DNA of 17,527 bases from DAOUET01 sp034430155 (GCA_034430155.1 DAOUET010000051.1:1-17527), one strand, 5' to 3'. Positions 1 through 7,697 are shown, counted from the first letter of the stretch. The notes: generated by a model not told the origin, from the letters alone. A program made the numbers and translations.

Positions 1-359
1 CATTCCGGACTGAGCTCTGCAAGAAAGATTGCGGCACTAATCGATACGGGGACCGCGATCACCAAGGCCGCCAGTGAAGTTAGAAGTGTTCCATAAATGA
101 ATGGCCAACTTTGATATTTGTCAAGTACTGGGTTCCATGACGCATCTAAGGTCGGCATTAAGAAACGCCAACCGAACGCCGCCCGTGAGGCTCCCGAATC
201 GCGCCACAACAGCAAACCAATTGCGGATATCAAGAGGATTACCAGGACTGCCATTAGGATCAATAAACCATTCCATGGCCTATCGCCATAATGGAGGTAA
301 AAGCGTAGGCGGTTTCGCAGAGATGATATTGCGGATTTATGTTTGGTTGTTTTAATCAC
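1..359 (-). CDS. pstC: Phosphate ABC transporter permease PstC, N-terminal part (runs off the window)
   Basis: Inner-membrane permease subunit of the high-affinity phosphate importer, which pairs with PstA and is driven by PstB. The reverse strand reads from a GTG at 357-359 (AGGG six bases upstream) for 119 codons and leaves the window still open. Visible parts are a basic cytoplasmic N-terminus, a first membrane segment around MAVLVILLISAIGLLLW, a short extracytoplasmic stretch with WNPVLDKYQSWPFIYGT, and the beginning of the transport domain (TLLTSLAALVIAVPVSISAA, then IFLAELSPE), which is typical of PstC. It lies 125 bases downstream of pstS on the same strand, so the two are probably co-transcribed. 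The GTG start is my choice: the first in-frame ATG lies inside membrane segment 1. The family call is firm; the exact start is less so. Confidence 0.85.
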   Translation of the reverse strand, partial: MIKTTKHKSAISSLRNRLRFYLHYGDRPWNGLLILMAVLVILLISAIGLLLWRDSGASRAAFGWRFLMPTLDASWNPVLDKYQSWPFIYGTLLTSLAALVIAVPVSISAAIFLAELSPE

Positions 360-387
360 ACACTGCCCTAAATTGATACGAATCCTT

Positions 388-422
388 GTAGGGGAGAATC
401 TTGTCGGGTGAGTCTCCCCTAC
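388..422 (-). promoter_or_regulatory. Stem-loop between pstS and pstC
   Basis: Perfect 10-bp inverted repeat GTAGGGGAGA (388-397) / TCTCCCCTAC (413-422) with a 15-base loop, in the gap between the pstS stop and the pstC start. There is no T-run after it on the minus strand, so it is not a classic terminator. An intergenic hairpin here could stabilise the pstS message or attenuate transcription, giving more binding protein than permease. That role is an inference from position. Confidence 0.55.
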
Positions 423-484
423 TCAATCCATATTCAAGGTTAGTCCGATCCAGATCCAGGCTATGTACTTCGCAGAGCCATATC

Positions 485-1699
485 CTATTTCATCCGCATA
501 ACCGGGCTGCCATTGCAGGTTACTTCACCCAGTTTATTTAAGACCAATTGTCGAACAGACTCCGGTAACATTGCATAACCCAGGTCCGCTGCACGCTGGG
601 CAGCACCCGGATCAGTTAATGTCCAATGGACGTATTCAAGGAGTTTCTGCGCCTTTAAGCAGTCCTGCATGCTTTGGGTATGCAGAACCAGATAGGTGTA
701 ACCGGCAATCGGCCAGCTGTCCGCGCCTTCACCATCGACAATATTGGTGGTGAGTTTATCAGTGAAGCTGCCTGCAAAATCAGCCATAGCGGACTGCAGT
801 GTATCTGCATCAGCAGTTACTGTGTTGCCAGCCTGATTGACCATCCGGGCAAAAGTGATTTTATTGGCAATGGCGTAAGAGAGCTCCACGTACCCGATTG
901 AATTAGGTGTATTTTGGACCGCAGCTGCTACACCTTGGTTACCCTTGCCACCTACGCCGTTACCGGCTTTGTCGACCGGCCATTCAACCGCTGCACCGGC
1001 ACCCACAGCCTCATTCCATTCCTGGCTGAAGGATGAAAGTGCTTTAGTGAATATTTCGCTGGTGCCAGATCCATCCGAACGGTGGACGACGGTGATTGCC
1101 GCTTCAGGGAGCTTGCTCGAAAGATCAGGATTCAAGCTCAGGATAGCGGGGTCATTCCATTCAGTGACCTTGGCCAGATACATGTTGGCCAAGGTCTCAC
1201 GATCAAGCACCAGAGGTGGGTCATCTGGGGTTAGTCCCTCAATATTGTAAATGGGGACGACGGCTCCCGCCAGCATGGGGTACATCTGTAAATCACCACC
1301 AGCCTGGTATTCTTCATCACCCAAGAGAGAGTCAGAGCCTGCGAAATCCACGGTCCGATCGACAATGGCTTTCTTACCGCCGCCAGAACCGATGCCTTGA
1401 TAGTTCAATGTCACTGAGGGATCTACGTATTGATAGGCATAGATCCATTCTGTATAAACGGGAAGCGGAAAGGTAGCCCCGGCACCGTTGACCTGCACTG
1501 AGCCAGCTGGCAAATTGGTTGGCTGCATCCCTGGTGTAGCTGTTATCATAACGGTTTCTGGAGTACCTTGAACGATACGGGTGACTTCTAGGATTTGAGG
1601 TTCCTGTGTAGGGTTTGAAGAAGCTACAGCCGGGGCACAGGCTGCTAAAAAGGTGCTGGCAATCGCGAGGATTGCCAAAAGATTGTAAAACCGACGCAT
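485..1699 (-). CDS. pstS: Phosphate ABC transporter substrate-binding lipoprotein PstS
   Basis: Extracytoplasmic phosphate-binding component of the Pst importer, 404 aa. The N-terminus is a lipoprotein signal: basic MRR, a hydrophobic run and lipobox LAAC with Cys21, so the mature protein should be lipid-anchored outside the membrane. Family motifs follow in order: GAGATFPLPVYTEWI near residue 72, LNYQGIGSGGGKKAI and the VDFAGSD phosphate-site motif, then VVHRSDGSGTSEIFTKALS near residue 205, and a C-terminal Y-x-HW-x-L-x-DPGAAQ region. The start is supported by GGAGG a few bases upstream. A linker rich in P, T and Q between lipobox and domain is usual for surface lipoproteins. The gene has its own promoter with a multi-copy Pho box and leads into pstC. 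A second, decayed pstS lies at 8536-8712, so this is the working copy in the window. Confidence 0.96.
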   Translation of the reverse strand: MRRFYNLLAILAIASTFLAACAPAVASSNPTQEPQILEVTRIVQGTPETVMITATPGMQPTNLPAGSVQVNGAGATFPLPVYTEWIYAYQYVDPSVTLNYQGIGSGGGKKAIVDRTVDFAGSDSLLGDEEYQAGGDLQMYPMLAGAVVPIYNIEGLTPDDPPLVLDRETLANMYLAKVTEWNDPAILSLNPDLSSKLPEAAITVVHRSDGSGTSEIFTKALSSFSQEWNEAVGAGAAVEWPVDKAGNGVGGKGNQGVAAAVQNTPNSIGYVELSYAIANKITFARMVNQAGNTVTADADTLQSAMADFAGSFTDKLTTNIVDGEGADSWPIAGYTYLVLHTQSMQDCLKAQKLLEYVHWTLTDPGAAQRAADLGYAMLPESVRQLVLNKLGEVTCNGSPVMRMK

Positions 1700-1741
1700 T
1701 TTTTCCTCCGTTTAGGAAAGATGTTTTTTTATTTCTGCCTG

Positions 1742-1817
1742 ATCATATCAGGCTGGTTTTATCATCAGGTGAAAAAGGGTTTAACGACTTGTCAAAGGTT
1801 TGTAAACGATTGGTTAA
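1742..1817 (-). promoter_or_regulatory. pstS promoter with five tandem Pho-box half-sites
   Basis: Read on the minus strand, five hexamers TTAACC (1812-1817), TTTACA (1801-1806), TTGACA (1790-1795), TTAAAC (1779-1784) and TTCACC (1768-1773) recur with exact 11-bp spacing. This matches the TT-N-ACA-like direct repeats bound by PhoP/PhoB-type regulators. TATGAT (1742-1747) is a good -10 candidate; a 17-bp spacer puts its -35 position over the last half-site, as in class II Pho promoters. A 7-bp palindrome GCCTGAT-CAT-ATCAGGC (1737-1753) overlaps the -10 and could form a leader hairpin. The PhoB-like regulator at 8713-9417 is the obvious candidate to bind here. Confidence 0.8.
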
Positions 1818-1849
1818 TGGCTGCCGGATAGCCGGCCAGGACCCAGTCT

Positions 1850-1882
1850 TAAAAGAAAGGCCGGGCTGAAAATCAGTCCGGC
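1850..1882 (-). terminator. Rho-independent terminator upstream of the pst promoter
   Basis: Arms GCCGGGCTGA (1860-1869) and TCAGTCCGGC (1873-1882) pair over 10 bp with one G-T wobble and a 3-base loop. Read on the minus strand the hairpin is followed by CTTTCTTTTA. It would stop transcription coming from the accessory patch at 1883-3600 before it reaches the pstS promoter. Confidence 0.7.
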
Positions 1883-2150
1883 TCTCAATGATCATTATGG
1901 GAATATAACGGGAATATCCCCTGAATGGAATGGCTCTATCAGGAAGCAGGAAAGAAGCAAGTTAAAGCAATTTCCAAAGCTGACCGGACTCTCTTGAAGC
2001 ACATGGTCGAAGCAAGTGAAAGCAGCAGGGGAAGTTAAATCACCTTGCAATACTAGGTCTAGAAAATCTAAAGGATCCAGGTCTTCGAAAAAGTAATGAT
2101 TCTTGTGGAAATTAGATGGGAATCAGTCTTTGTACAAAAGAACAAAGGTT
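1883..2150. other. Intergenic stretch without a convincing gene
   Basis: About 270 bases between the terminator and the transposase remnant. A 37-codon plus-strand frame (1925-2038) starts with MEWLYQEAGKKQV and has no Shine-Dalgarno sequence. It could be a decayed gene tail. I see no tRNA, known motif or clear IS end. Confidence 0.4.
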
Positions 2151-2411
2151 TTAGAGGCGGTGCTTTATCAGCCTTTTTAGGTTTTGCCCCGCTGCGTTCA
2201 TCATTCCTTCGAAATTTACCTTGTCCAAACCTCTCAAACGGAAATGTCTCAAACGGTGAGATTCTTTGGCTTCACCCAAGAATGGCTCAACCCATACTCC
2301 CCATTTCCGCATTGCTTTTTGATATGTCTCGGTCTGATCATAAGGTTTCACTTTGTCAATGAATTCTTGATGAAAATCGAGCCACATCCCCGGTCGCCTC
2401 CAGCAAGACAT
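2151..2411 (-). pseudogene. Transposase C-terminal remnant (DDE type, IS1182/IS5-like)
   Basis: The translated strand contains the sequence WLDFHQEFIDKVKPYD near residue 10, followed by a run with RKWGVWVEPFLGEAK and HRLRHFRLRGLDKVN, ending AAGQNLKRLI. The pattern VEP-F-GEAK followed by R-RLRGL-KV and a closing helix with N-L-R-L is the tail of DDE transposases of the IS1182/IS4/IS5 kind, carrying the last catalytic Glu region. Everything N-terminal, which in an intact element is several hundred residues, is missing. The ATG at 2411 is almost certainly not a native start; homology begins around 2380. I see no terminal inverted repeats. The left edge abuts the end of the broken AlbA_2 gene, so insertion followed by deletion at this spot is likely. 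Family-level assignment is from memory of the motif and not certain. Confidence 0.7.
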
Positions 2412-3369
2412 TAGGCAGAACTTGGTAGTATCTCAACAATTTCTTGAACAGGGATATGCAACTCTCCCTCCACAAGACTGATATCCTCAGCCGCAAGTGA
2501 ATATTAAACACGTAGGTCCTTCTTTAGGCTAATATCAGTATCCGTAATCGTAACTTTGGTGGCTATCGCGGTTACTGCAAGATTGGTGTTCGGATGGATA
2601 ACAAAATCTGAAGATGCGCCATATGAATACTCAGACACCCCTCTAGCCCTAATTAATTGGGGGAGTCCAAATCTACCATTTCCATCTATCCCATACTTAT
2701 AAATCTCATAAGGCTCACCTACTGTAATTGAAAGGTAGGGTGCTTTTGCTGACCCTCTACCTGAGTTAGCTAAACTCAGAAGAACTAGTACAGTGCATTC
2801 ACGATAGTGTGGACTTCTGGAAAAATGAGTAAATTTAGCCTTATGTTCAAGAGAAAGTACGGGTTTCTTTCTCCTTCCGAACATATCCTCAATATCAAAA
2901 TGCTCCATACGGTAGAAACTATCACCACTCCGTTTATAGTAACGATCCTCACCGGCTTTAGCCATATGAGGACCAGAATAGCTCATTGGGATTAGAGTCG
3001 CCGCATACCCTAAATCATCTGATTCGGGAATTCGCTTATGAACTACTCCATCTGCGATAGGACTAACAATTTCACCAGTTAAGGATGTAATCCGAGAAAC
3101 AAACAATTGAAGGTGAGGGATTGGGACATTTCTAGATGCACAATCGACACCATCAGGATTTATCCTTGCATCTACTCCCTAAATAATTATCCCCCCTTCA
3201 GAATTTGCAAAACCTGAAACACATTTTGCAAAGACCTCCGATCTTCTCTGTTGAGTCCAGGAGAATTTATGAGTTTAAAATCCAGATGTAGATTTTCTTC
3301 TTGATTGCGTGTAATAAAATCATCTATTTTCGTAATATCTAAGCCTTCAAAAATTCCAAGTAAATCCAT
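2411..3369 (-). pseudogene. Broken AlbA_2 (Schlafen-type) DNA-binding domain gene
   Basis: Reconstructed protein is about 319 aa. From the ATG at 3369 (AGGTGG four bases upstream) it reads MDLLGIFEGLD, then NLHLDFKLI and NREDRRS, the front of an AlbA_2 domain. One base is missing near 3229-3233; in the new frame it continues AKCVSGFANSEGGIII, an in-frame TAG (3179-3181, where the family has W or a similar residue), GVDARINPDG and a roughly 220-residue C-terminal part. A TAA at 2504-2506 interrupts the end, after which the same frame runs to a TAA at 2411-2413. The continuity of the frame around each lesion is the evidence for one decayed gene. AlbA_2 proteins are putative nucleic-acid-binding regulators; some act in defence. 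The ORF could be opened at 3462, but that start lies inside the attC-like site. Sequencing error could mimic one lesion, less easily three. Confidence 0.75.
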
Positions 3370-3387
3370 TCTGCCACCTAAATAGAT

Positions 3388-3515
3388 CTGCCTAACGATT
3401 TGTTCACCTGCCCGGCGTTTAACGCCCGAACCCTGTTTTACCCCAATCGAATTGCTCAACATCGCGCTGCTTTGCCTCCGGTGTAGCCGGGTCTGGTGGA
3501 ATTTGGGTTGGGCAG
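3388..3515 (-). other. attC-like: attC-like integron recombination site
   Basis: A 128-bp site whose ends are near-perfect inverted repeats: CTGCCTAAC (3388-3396) on the plus strand and GTTGGGCAG (3507-3515). Taken on the minus strand, the outer boxes are GCCCAAC (fits RYYYAAC) and GTTAGGC (fits GTTRRRY). Inside each, a 5-6-base unpaired spacer separates the outer box from a second paired box, TTCCACC versus GGTGAA, with one extra base on the 5' side, and then a CCCGGC / GCCGGG pair. Outer box, unpaired spacer, inner box with one extrahelical base on the left side is the attC plan, and 128 bp is within the range of long sites such as VCRs. A GGCGTT-A-AACGCC palindrome lies inside, next to the GTTAGGC half. 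No integrase gene is in the window. This is a motif-based call. Confidence 0.5.
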
Positions 3516-3561
3516 TTTATGATCTTAAACCTTGAAAATACAAGACTAAACTTCATCTGTA

Positions 3562-3603
3562 TAGCAGAAAGGCAGCGAGATCAACATCGCTGCCTTTCTG
3601 CTA
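3562..3603 (-). terminator. Strong hairpin after the delta-60 repeat gene
   Basis: A perfect 17-bp inverted repeat (3562-3578 with 3587-3603) and an 8-base loop, 13 bases after the stop of the gene at 3617. The T-rich part (CTTTCT) is inside the 3' arm and no run of T follows, so it may work as a terminator in either direction or as a 3'-end stabiliser. Confidence 0.6.
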
Positions 3604-3616
3604 CGTAGATCGCAAT

Positions 3617-4646
3617 CTAGGGGATCGAAGCGTCAAGCGTGCCGTCGGGGTTCAACCGCCCGATGAAACTGCGCTGCTGCCCGCCCAGCCAGGTGAACCA
3701 GCCCCCCACCAGGATCTTGCCGTCCGCCTGAACCGCCAGCGCGTAGACATTGTTATTCGCCCCAGGGTTGAAGGCGGCGTCGAGCGTCCCGTCGGGATTC
3801 AGCCGGGCAATTCTGTTCCGCGACTGCCCGCCCAGCTCCGAGAACGAGCCGCCCGCCACGATCTTGCCGTCAGCCTGCACCGCTAGCACGTGGACTTCGT
3901 GATTCGCCCCAGGGTTGAAGGCGGCGTCGAGCGTCCCGTCAGGGTTCAGCCGCCCGATTGCGTCATCCAGCTGCCCGCCAAGGTTCCTGAAGAATCCCCC
4001 CACCACGATCTTGCCGTCAGCCTGCACCGCCAGCGCGGAGACCCATCCCGTCCCCTCCCCTGGGTTGAAGGCGGCGTCGAGCGTGCCGTCGGTGTTCAGG
4101 CGGGCGATGTAGTTGCGCGTCTCCCCGTGCATAGTGGTGAACTCGCCCCCCACCGCGATCTTGCCGTCAGCCTGCACTGCCAGCGCGCGGACCCTATCAT
4201 CCGCCCCGGGGTCGAAGGCAGCGTCGAGCGTCCCGTCGGGGTTCAGCCGCCCGATGTAATCCCGTGGCTGCCCGCCCAGTTCGGTGAACCAGCCCCCCAC
4301 CACGATCTTGCCGTCCGCCTGCACCGCCAGCGCGCTGACCCTATCATCCGCCCCGGGGTCGAAGGCAGCGTCGAGCGTTCCGTCGGGGTTCAGCAGCCCG
4401 ATATTGCCCCGCGACTGCCCGCCCAGCTCCGAGAACGAGCCGCCCACCACGATCTTGCCGTCTGCCTTCACCGCCAGCACGCCGACCCACCCATTCGCCC
4501 CAGGGTTGAAGGCGGCGTCGAGCGTGCCGTCGGGATTCAGCCGGGCAATATGGTCCCGCGGCTGCCCGCCAAGCGCGGTGAAGCTGCCCCCCACCACAAT
4601 CTTGCCGTCCGCCTGCACCGCTAGCGCGGAGACATGGTCATTCGCC
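3617..4646 (-). repeat. Seven tandem coding repeats of about 150 bp
   Basis: DNA counterpart of the delta-60 repeats. Blocks such as the one around 4191-4246 and 4338-4393 are nearly identical (one difference over about 55 bases), which suggests recent duplication or gene conversion. The G+C-rich repeat also leaves a long open frame on the opposite strand (3890-4624), which is an artefact. Confidence 0.85.
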
Positions 4647-5482
4647 GCGTTTGTCGGTGCTGTCCAAGTGCCGGAAGAGCTGCACCAAGACCCTGGATTA
4701 GATGGATCCGGATATTTAAAGGCAAATGTTCCTCCGGCCGTGCTGGAAGAAGAGAAACTACCTTCCACCCCGTTACTACTGTAACCGGCGGCGAAATGAT
4801 TATTCGTTATCGGAATGCTAATCACGTATTTATAGGTCCTAATGCCACAATTGTCCGAGTGCCTTATGCTCAGAGAATCATATGCGATCTGGCACCCAGG
4901 CGAGTTTTCAACCACAAAAGAAATGGGATACCCCTGGCTAGTGGTGCCAAACCATTGCCCTGTCTGTGGACAGTCCGGCAGCGGTACGGTCACAGCGACC
5001 GACTCGACGTTGCTCCAGTCACTGCTGGCGTATGCGTTGGAGGCTTCGATGCGATAGTAATATGTGCCCACATCTCTGCCGCTGATGGCTGTTGAAGTGC
5101 CAGACCCGGAGTAGACAGTCGTGGGACTGGAGAAGTCGGCATTTTCGTCCTCTTGCAAGGTATACGTGTTTGCCCCCTCGGACGAACTCCAACTGACGGT
5201 GTAGTTCCCATCTCCATCAGTGTTGCTGATGGCGTTCAACACCGGCACATCAGGGACAAGGGGGAAGTTCTTCACCAATAGAGGCAGGTAGATCATGCTG
5301 TCTGCAAGTTCTCCAGTGGTGGGTATGGCGTTATTAACCCTCAGATTGAAGTCATCCGTGAAGGATTGGGCAAGCGCCATGGGTGAGGATAGAACAATCA
5401 GGAGCGCCCCGATTACCAGTACCAATAATAGACGAGCACCAAGCACACCAGCAGTGGATTTGATGAATGGTTTACTAAACAT
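3617..5482 (-). CDS. Secreted FnIII and delta-60-repeat protein
   Basis: Predicted exported protein of 621 aa, function unknown. The start at 5482 is chosen because GGAGG precedes it by four bases; an ATG at 5536 would read through a hairpin. A Sec signal peptide (membrane run about residues 18-33, cleavage after ALA at 38) is followed by YLPLLVKNF, a fibronectin type III domain (about 78-165), a domain starting TGQWFGTTSQGYPISF with four cysteines (about 165-275), and seven repeats of about 49-51 aa. Each repeat carries ALAVQADGKIVVGG, then F-LGGQ-R and IGRLNPDGTLDAAF. This is the delta-60 repeat, thought to fold as beta-propeller blades in surface proteins. The last repeat stops early at LDASIP with no anchor or sorting tail, so the 3' end may be shortened. 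It may mediate adhesion or binding; the substrate is not visible. Confidence 0.88.
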   Translation of the reverse strand: MFSKPFIKSTAGVLGARLLLVLVIGALLIVLSSPMALAQSFTDDFNLRVNNAIPTTGELADSMIYLPLLVKNFPLVPDVPVLNAISNTDGDGNYTVSWSSSEGANTYTLQEDENADFSSPTTVYSGSGTSTAISGRDVGTYYYRIEASNAYASSDWSNVESVAVTVPLPDCPQTGQWFGTTSQGYPISFVVENSPGCQIAYDSLSIRHSDNCGIRTYKYVISIPITNNHFAAGYSSNGVEGSFSSSSTAGGTFAFKYPDPSNPGSWCSSSGTWTAPTNAANDHVSALAVQADGKIVVGGSFTALGGQPRDHIARLNPDGTLDAAFNPGANGWVGVLAVKADGKIVVGGSFSELGGQSRGNIGLLNPDGTLDAAFDPGADDRVSALAVQADGKIVVGGWFTELGGQPRDYIGRLNPDGTLDAAFDPGADDRVRALAVQADGKIAVGGEFTTMHGETRNYIARLNTDGTLDAAFNPGEGTGWVSALAVQADGKIVVGGFFRNLGGQLDDAIGRLNPDGTLDAAFNPGANHEVHVLAVQADGKIVAGGSFSELGGQSRNRIARLNPDGTLDAAFNPGANNNVYALAVQADGKILVGGWFTWLGGQQRSFIGRLNPDGTLDASIP

Positions 5483-5520
5483 AATTCCTCCATTTAATAC
5501 CTTTATGTGTAAACTAGAAA

Positions 5521-5546
5521 CCGCCCACACTGCCAAGTGTGAGCGG
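5521..5546 (-). terminator. Hairpin with T-rich tail upstream of the delta-60 gene
   Basis: Arms CCGCCCACACT (5521-5531) and AGTGTGAGCGG (5536-5546) pair over 11 bp with one G-T wobble and a 4-base loop. Read on the minus strand it is followed by TTTCTAGTTT. It could end transcription from phoR (which stops at 5911) or act in the leader of the next gene. Confidence 0.4.
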
Positions 5547-5908
5547 CCTTAATAATGCATTCATCTTGATGCCACGCACTCATCTGCGTGTACCGTTCGG
5601 GGTGTATATTTCTTCGATATTATTGATATCAGTATAGAAAAATTATTTTCGCAGAGTCAAGTAGCAAACCACACAATCTATGATTACATTTGTCACTTCC
5701 CCCCATAACTCGCCTAAAACAATCCAACAAAACTGATATGCGTTTTTGCTCCGTAAGCTGCCCAACGGGTTGATAACCAAATCTCTTAACCCAATATCTC
5801 CAATTTGACATATTATACGAAGAAATATCAGTCTATTATGGATTTATCCTATAAAATATCACGAAAATTGACTATATCAATAAAAATGAAACCAAAACCC
5901 GAAAAATC
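5547..5908. other. AT-rich intergenic region between phoR and the delta-60 gene
   Basis: About 360 bases, visibly richer in A and T than the flanks. TATAAT on the minus strand (rc 5810-5815) lies directly over the ATG of a 60-codon frame (5629-5811) that has no ribosome binding site and resembles nothing I know. I see no RNA gene or repeat. Confidence 0.4.
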
Positions 5909-7672
5909 TTAAAGACTACCTGTCACCGGCACCGTAAAATAAAAAGTGCTACCCTTACCCTCCAGGCTTTCTGCCCAAATGCGACCTCCATGAGCTTCCA
6001 CCAAATGTCGAGCGATAGACAAGCCCAAACCGGTCCCACCACCCGACCTGGCCCGGTCTGTTTTGTAAAATCGCTCGAAAATTCGGGGTAAAGCCTCTGC
6101 AGAAATACCGACTCCCGTATCTGCAACCGAAAAAATGACCATATCCCCCTCAGGTTTAGCCGAGAGGACGATATTTCCTCCCACGGGAGTAAATTTAATG
6201 GCGTTATGCAAGAGGTTGACGATGACTTGATCTAACCTGGTTGGATCAGCCAGGACTTTGGGGAGGTCCTCGGGAAGGTCGATGGATAACTCCAGGCCGG
6301 CCCGTTCAGCTTGCAGCCTTAATCGGTCAGCCGCAATGTTTAAGAGATCTAACGGGGATATTGATTGAAATTGGAGCGGTACTTTCCCAGACTCAATCCG
6401 AGAAAGCTCCAAGAGTTCCTGAACCATCATATTAAGCGAGTCAACTTCGGTTTCTATCCTTGATAGAAAGCGGCGTGCTGCGGGTGGATCTTCTAGGGCA
6501 CCTTCTTGAAGGGTTTCGGTTAGGGCTTTAAGGGCTGCCAGAGGCGTACGGAGCTCATGAGAAATGTTGCTGATGAAATCTCGCCGCACAGTTTCCAGAT
6601 GCCTCAAGTGGGTAAGATCCTGGAAAAGCAGAAGTGTGCTTCCAGGAAGGGTTTTATCAAGAGGGATGGCAACGCTCTGAAGGAACATGTGCCTGGTCGA
6701 AAATTCGATGGAATCGACATACCCTTCACCAGTCTCACGACTGTGTTGCCAGAGATCAACGATTTGGTGGTGTCTTAAAGCCGAGGCTAGAGAATTACCG
6801 AGAGTTTGGGAATCCGTAACTGAAAACATCCGTTCCGCTGCTGGATTGATTAACTGCACAATTCCCTGATCATCAACAATCAGCACGCCATCGGTCATCT
6901 GCTGCAAAACCGCAGCAAGCTTGCCTTGTTCTTTATCAAGGTCTGAAAATTGCTCGCGAAGCTGGACTCCCATGGTGTTGAAGGCCCGGGTTAGTTGCCC
7001 GACTTCATCTTGGGTTGCCGGGATTAGACGTTCAGGTGGTCCTTTCATTGACATTCTTTGAGCTGCTCGGGTCAGCTCCCGCAAAGGTCGAGTAGTAAAT
7101 TGAGTAATGATGATCGCCAAGAGGATGGAGAGAGCAGCCGCGACCAGAGAAGAGAGAATAATTGTCCTTTGAATTTCACCAACATTTGAATCAACCTGTT
7201 CTAAGGGCAGCGCAAGCCTGGTAAAACCAACCATCTTCCCATCATTGATTATCGGAACGGCAATATACAACATTTGTAATCCTAAGGTTTGACTGAAACG
7301 TATGCTCAGGCCTTTGCCGGTAGTGAGTGCTCCTTGGATTTCAGGCCGGTTCAAATGGTTTTCCATTTGGGTACGATCTTCGTCGGATTCTCCCACCACA
7401 ATGCCGTCAGGTGCGATTATCGTGATGCGAGCATGTAGATATCCGGACCAACGCTGCGCCAAGGCATCAAGTTGATCTGTTTTTTGGTAATCTGCCGCGA
7501 TAGGGCTGATGAAATCACTCATCAAGGCAGCTTCCGCGGTCAATTGGTCTTCTAACTTCTGGAGTTGAACTTGACGGATAAAATTGGAAATATATACCCC
7601 TGCCCCACCCATAACGATCAGGATGAGGATTAAGTATGGAACCGCGATACGCCAACGAATGCTGTGAAACAT
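5909..7672 (-). CDS. phoR: PhoR-like sensor histidine kinase
   Basis: Membrane histidine kinase, 587 aa, partner of the PhoB-like regulator at 8713-9417. From the start at 7672 the order is: first membrane helix (about 9-28, RIAVPYLILILIVMGG), extracytoplasmic sensor segment (about 30-165), second helix (about 170-192), HAMP (RPLRELTRAAQRMSMKG on), PAS (about 252-360), HisKA with His372 in NISHELRTP, then the ATPase: N-box LLHNAIKF near 490, VADTGVGI near 518 and GGTGLGLS near 547. TM-sensor-TM-HAMP-PAS-HisKA is the PhoR/ResE layout. A longer frame opens at 7819, but it would overlap pstB by 121 bases; 7672 leaves a 25-base gap. Its ribosome binding site is weak, so it may be translated with pstB. 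All kinase motifs are intact. Confidence 0.93.
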   Translation of the reverse strand: MFHSIRWRIAVPYLILILIVMGGAGVYISNFIRQVQLQKLEDQLTAEAALMSDFISPIAADYQKTDQLDALAQRWSGYLHARITIIAPDGIVVGESDEDRTQMENHLNRPEIQGALTTGKGLSIRFSQTLGLQMLYIAVPIINDGKMVGFTRLALPLEQVDSNVGEIQRTIILSSLVAAALSILLAIIITQFTTRPLRELTRAAQRMSMKGPPERLIPATQDEVGQLTRAFNTMGVQLREQFSDLDKEQGKLAAVLQQMTDGVLIVDDQGIVQLINPAAERMFSVTDSQTLGNSLASALRHHQIVDLWQHSRETGEGYVDSIEFSTRHMFLQSVAIPLDKTLPGSTLLLFQDLTHLRHLETVRRDFISNISHELRTPLAALKALTETLQEGALEDPPAARRFLSRIETEVDSLNMMVQELLELSRIESGKVPLQFQSISPLDLLNIAADRLRLQAERAGLELSIDLPEDLPKVLADPTRLDQVIVNLLHNAIKFTPVGGNIVLSAKPEGDMVIFSVADTGVGISAEALPRIFERFYKTDRARSGGGTGLGLSIARHLVEAHGGRIWAESLEGKGSTFYFTVPVTGSL

Positions 7673-7697
7673 AGAAAAGTACCCAAAGTGAAATGAC

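Noticed and set aside
1925..2038. 37-codon plus-strand frame
   Set aside because: No ribosome binding site or homology I recognise; may be the tail of a lost gene but cannot be supported.
3890..4624. Plus-strand open frame of 244 codons across the delta-60 repeats
   Set aside because: It is the reverse of the repeat array; G+C-rich repeats leave the opposite frame free of stops. No ribosome binding site and low-complexity protein.
3617..4646. CRISPR array
   Set aside because: The regular repeats are about 150 bp, coding and in frame; there are no short repeats with unique spacers.
5629..5811. 60-codon minus-strand frame in the AT-rich gap
   Set aside because: No ribosome binding site; a TATAAT lies on its start; no recognisable motif.
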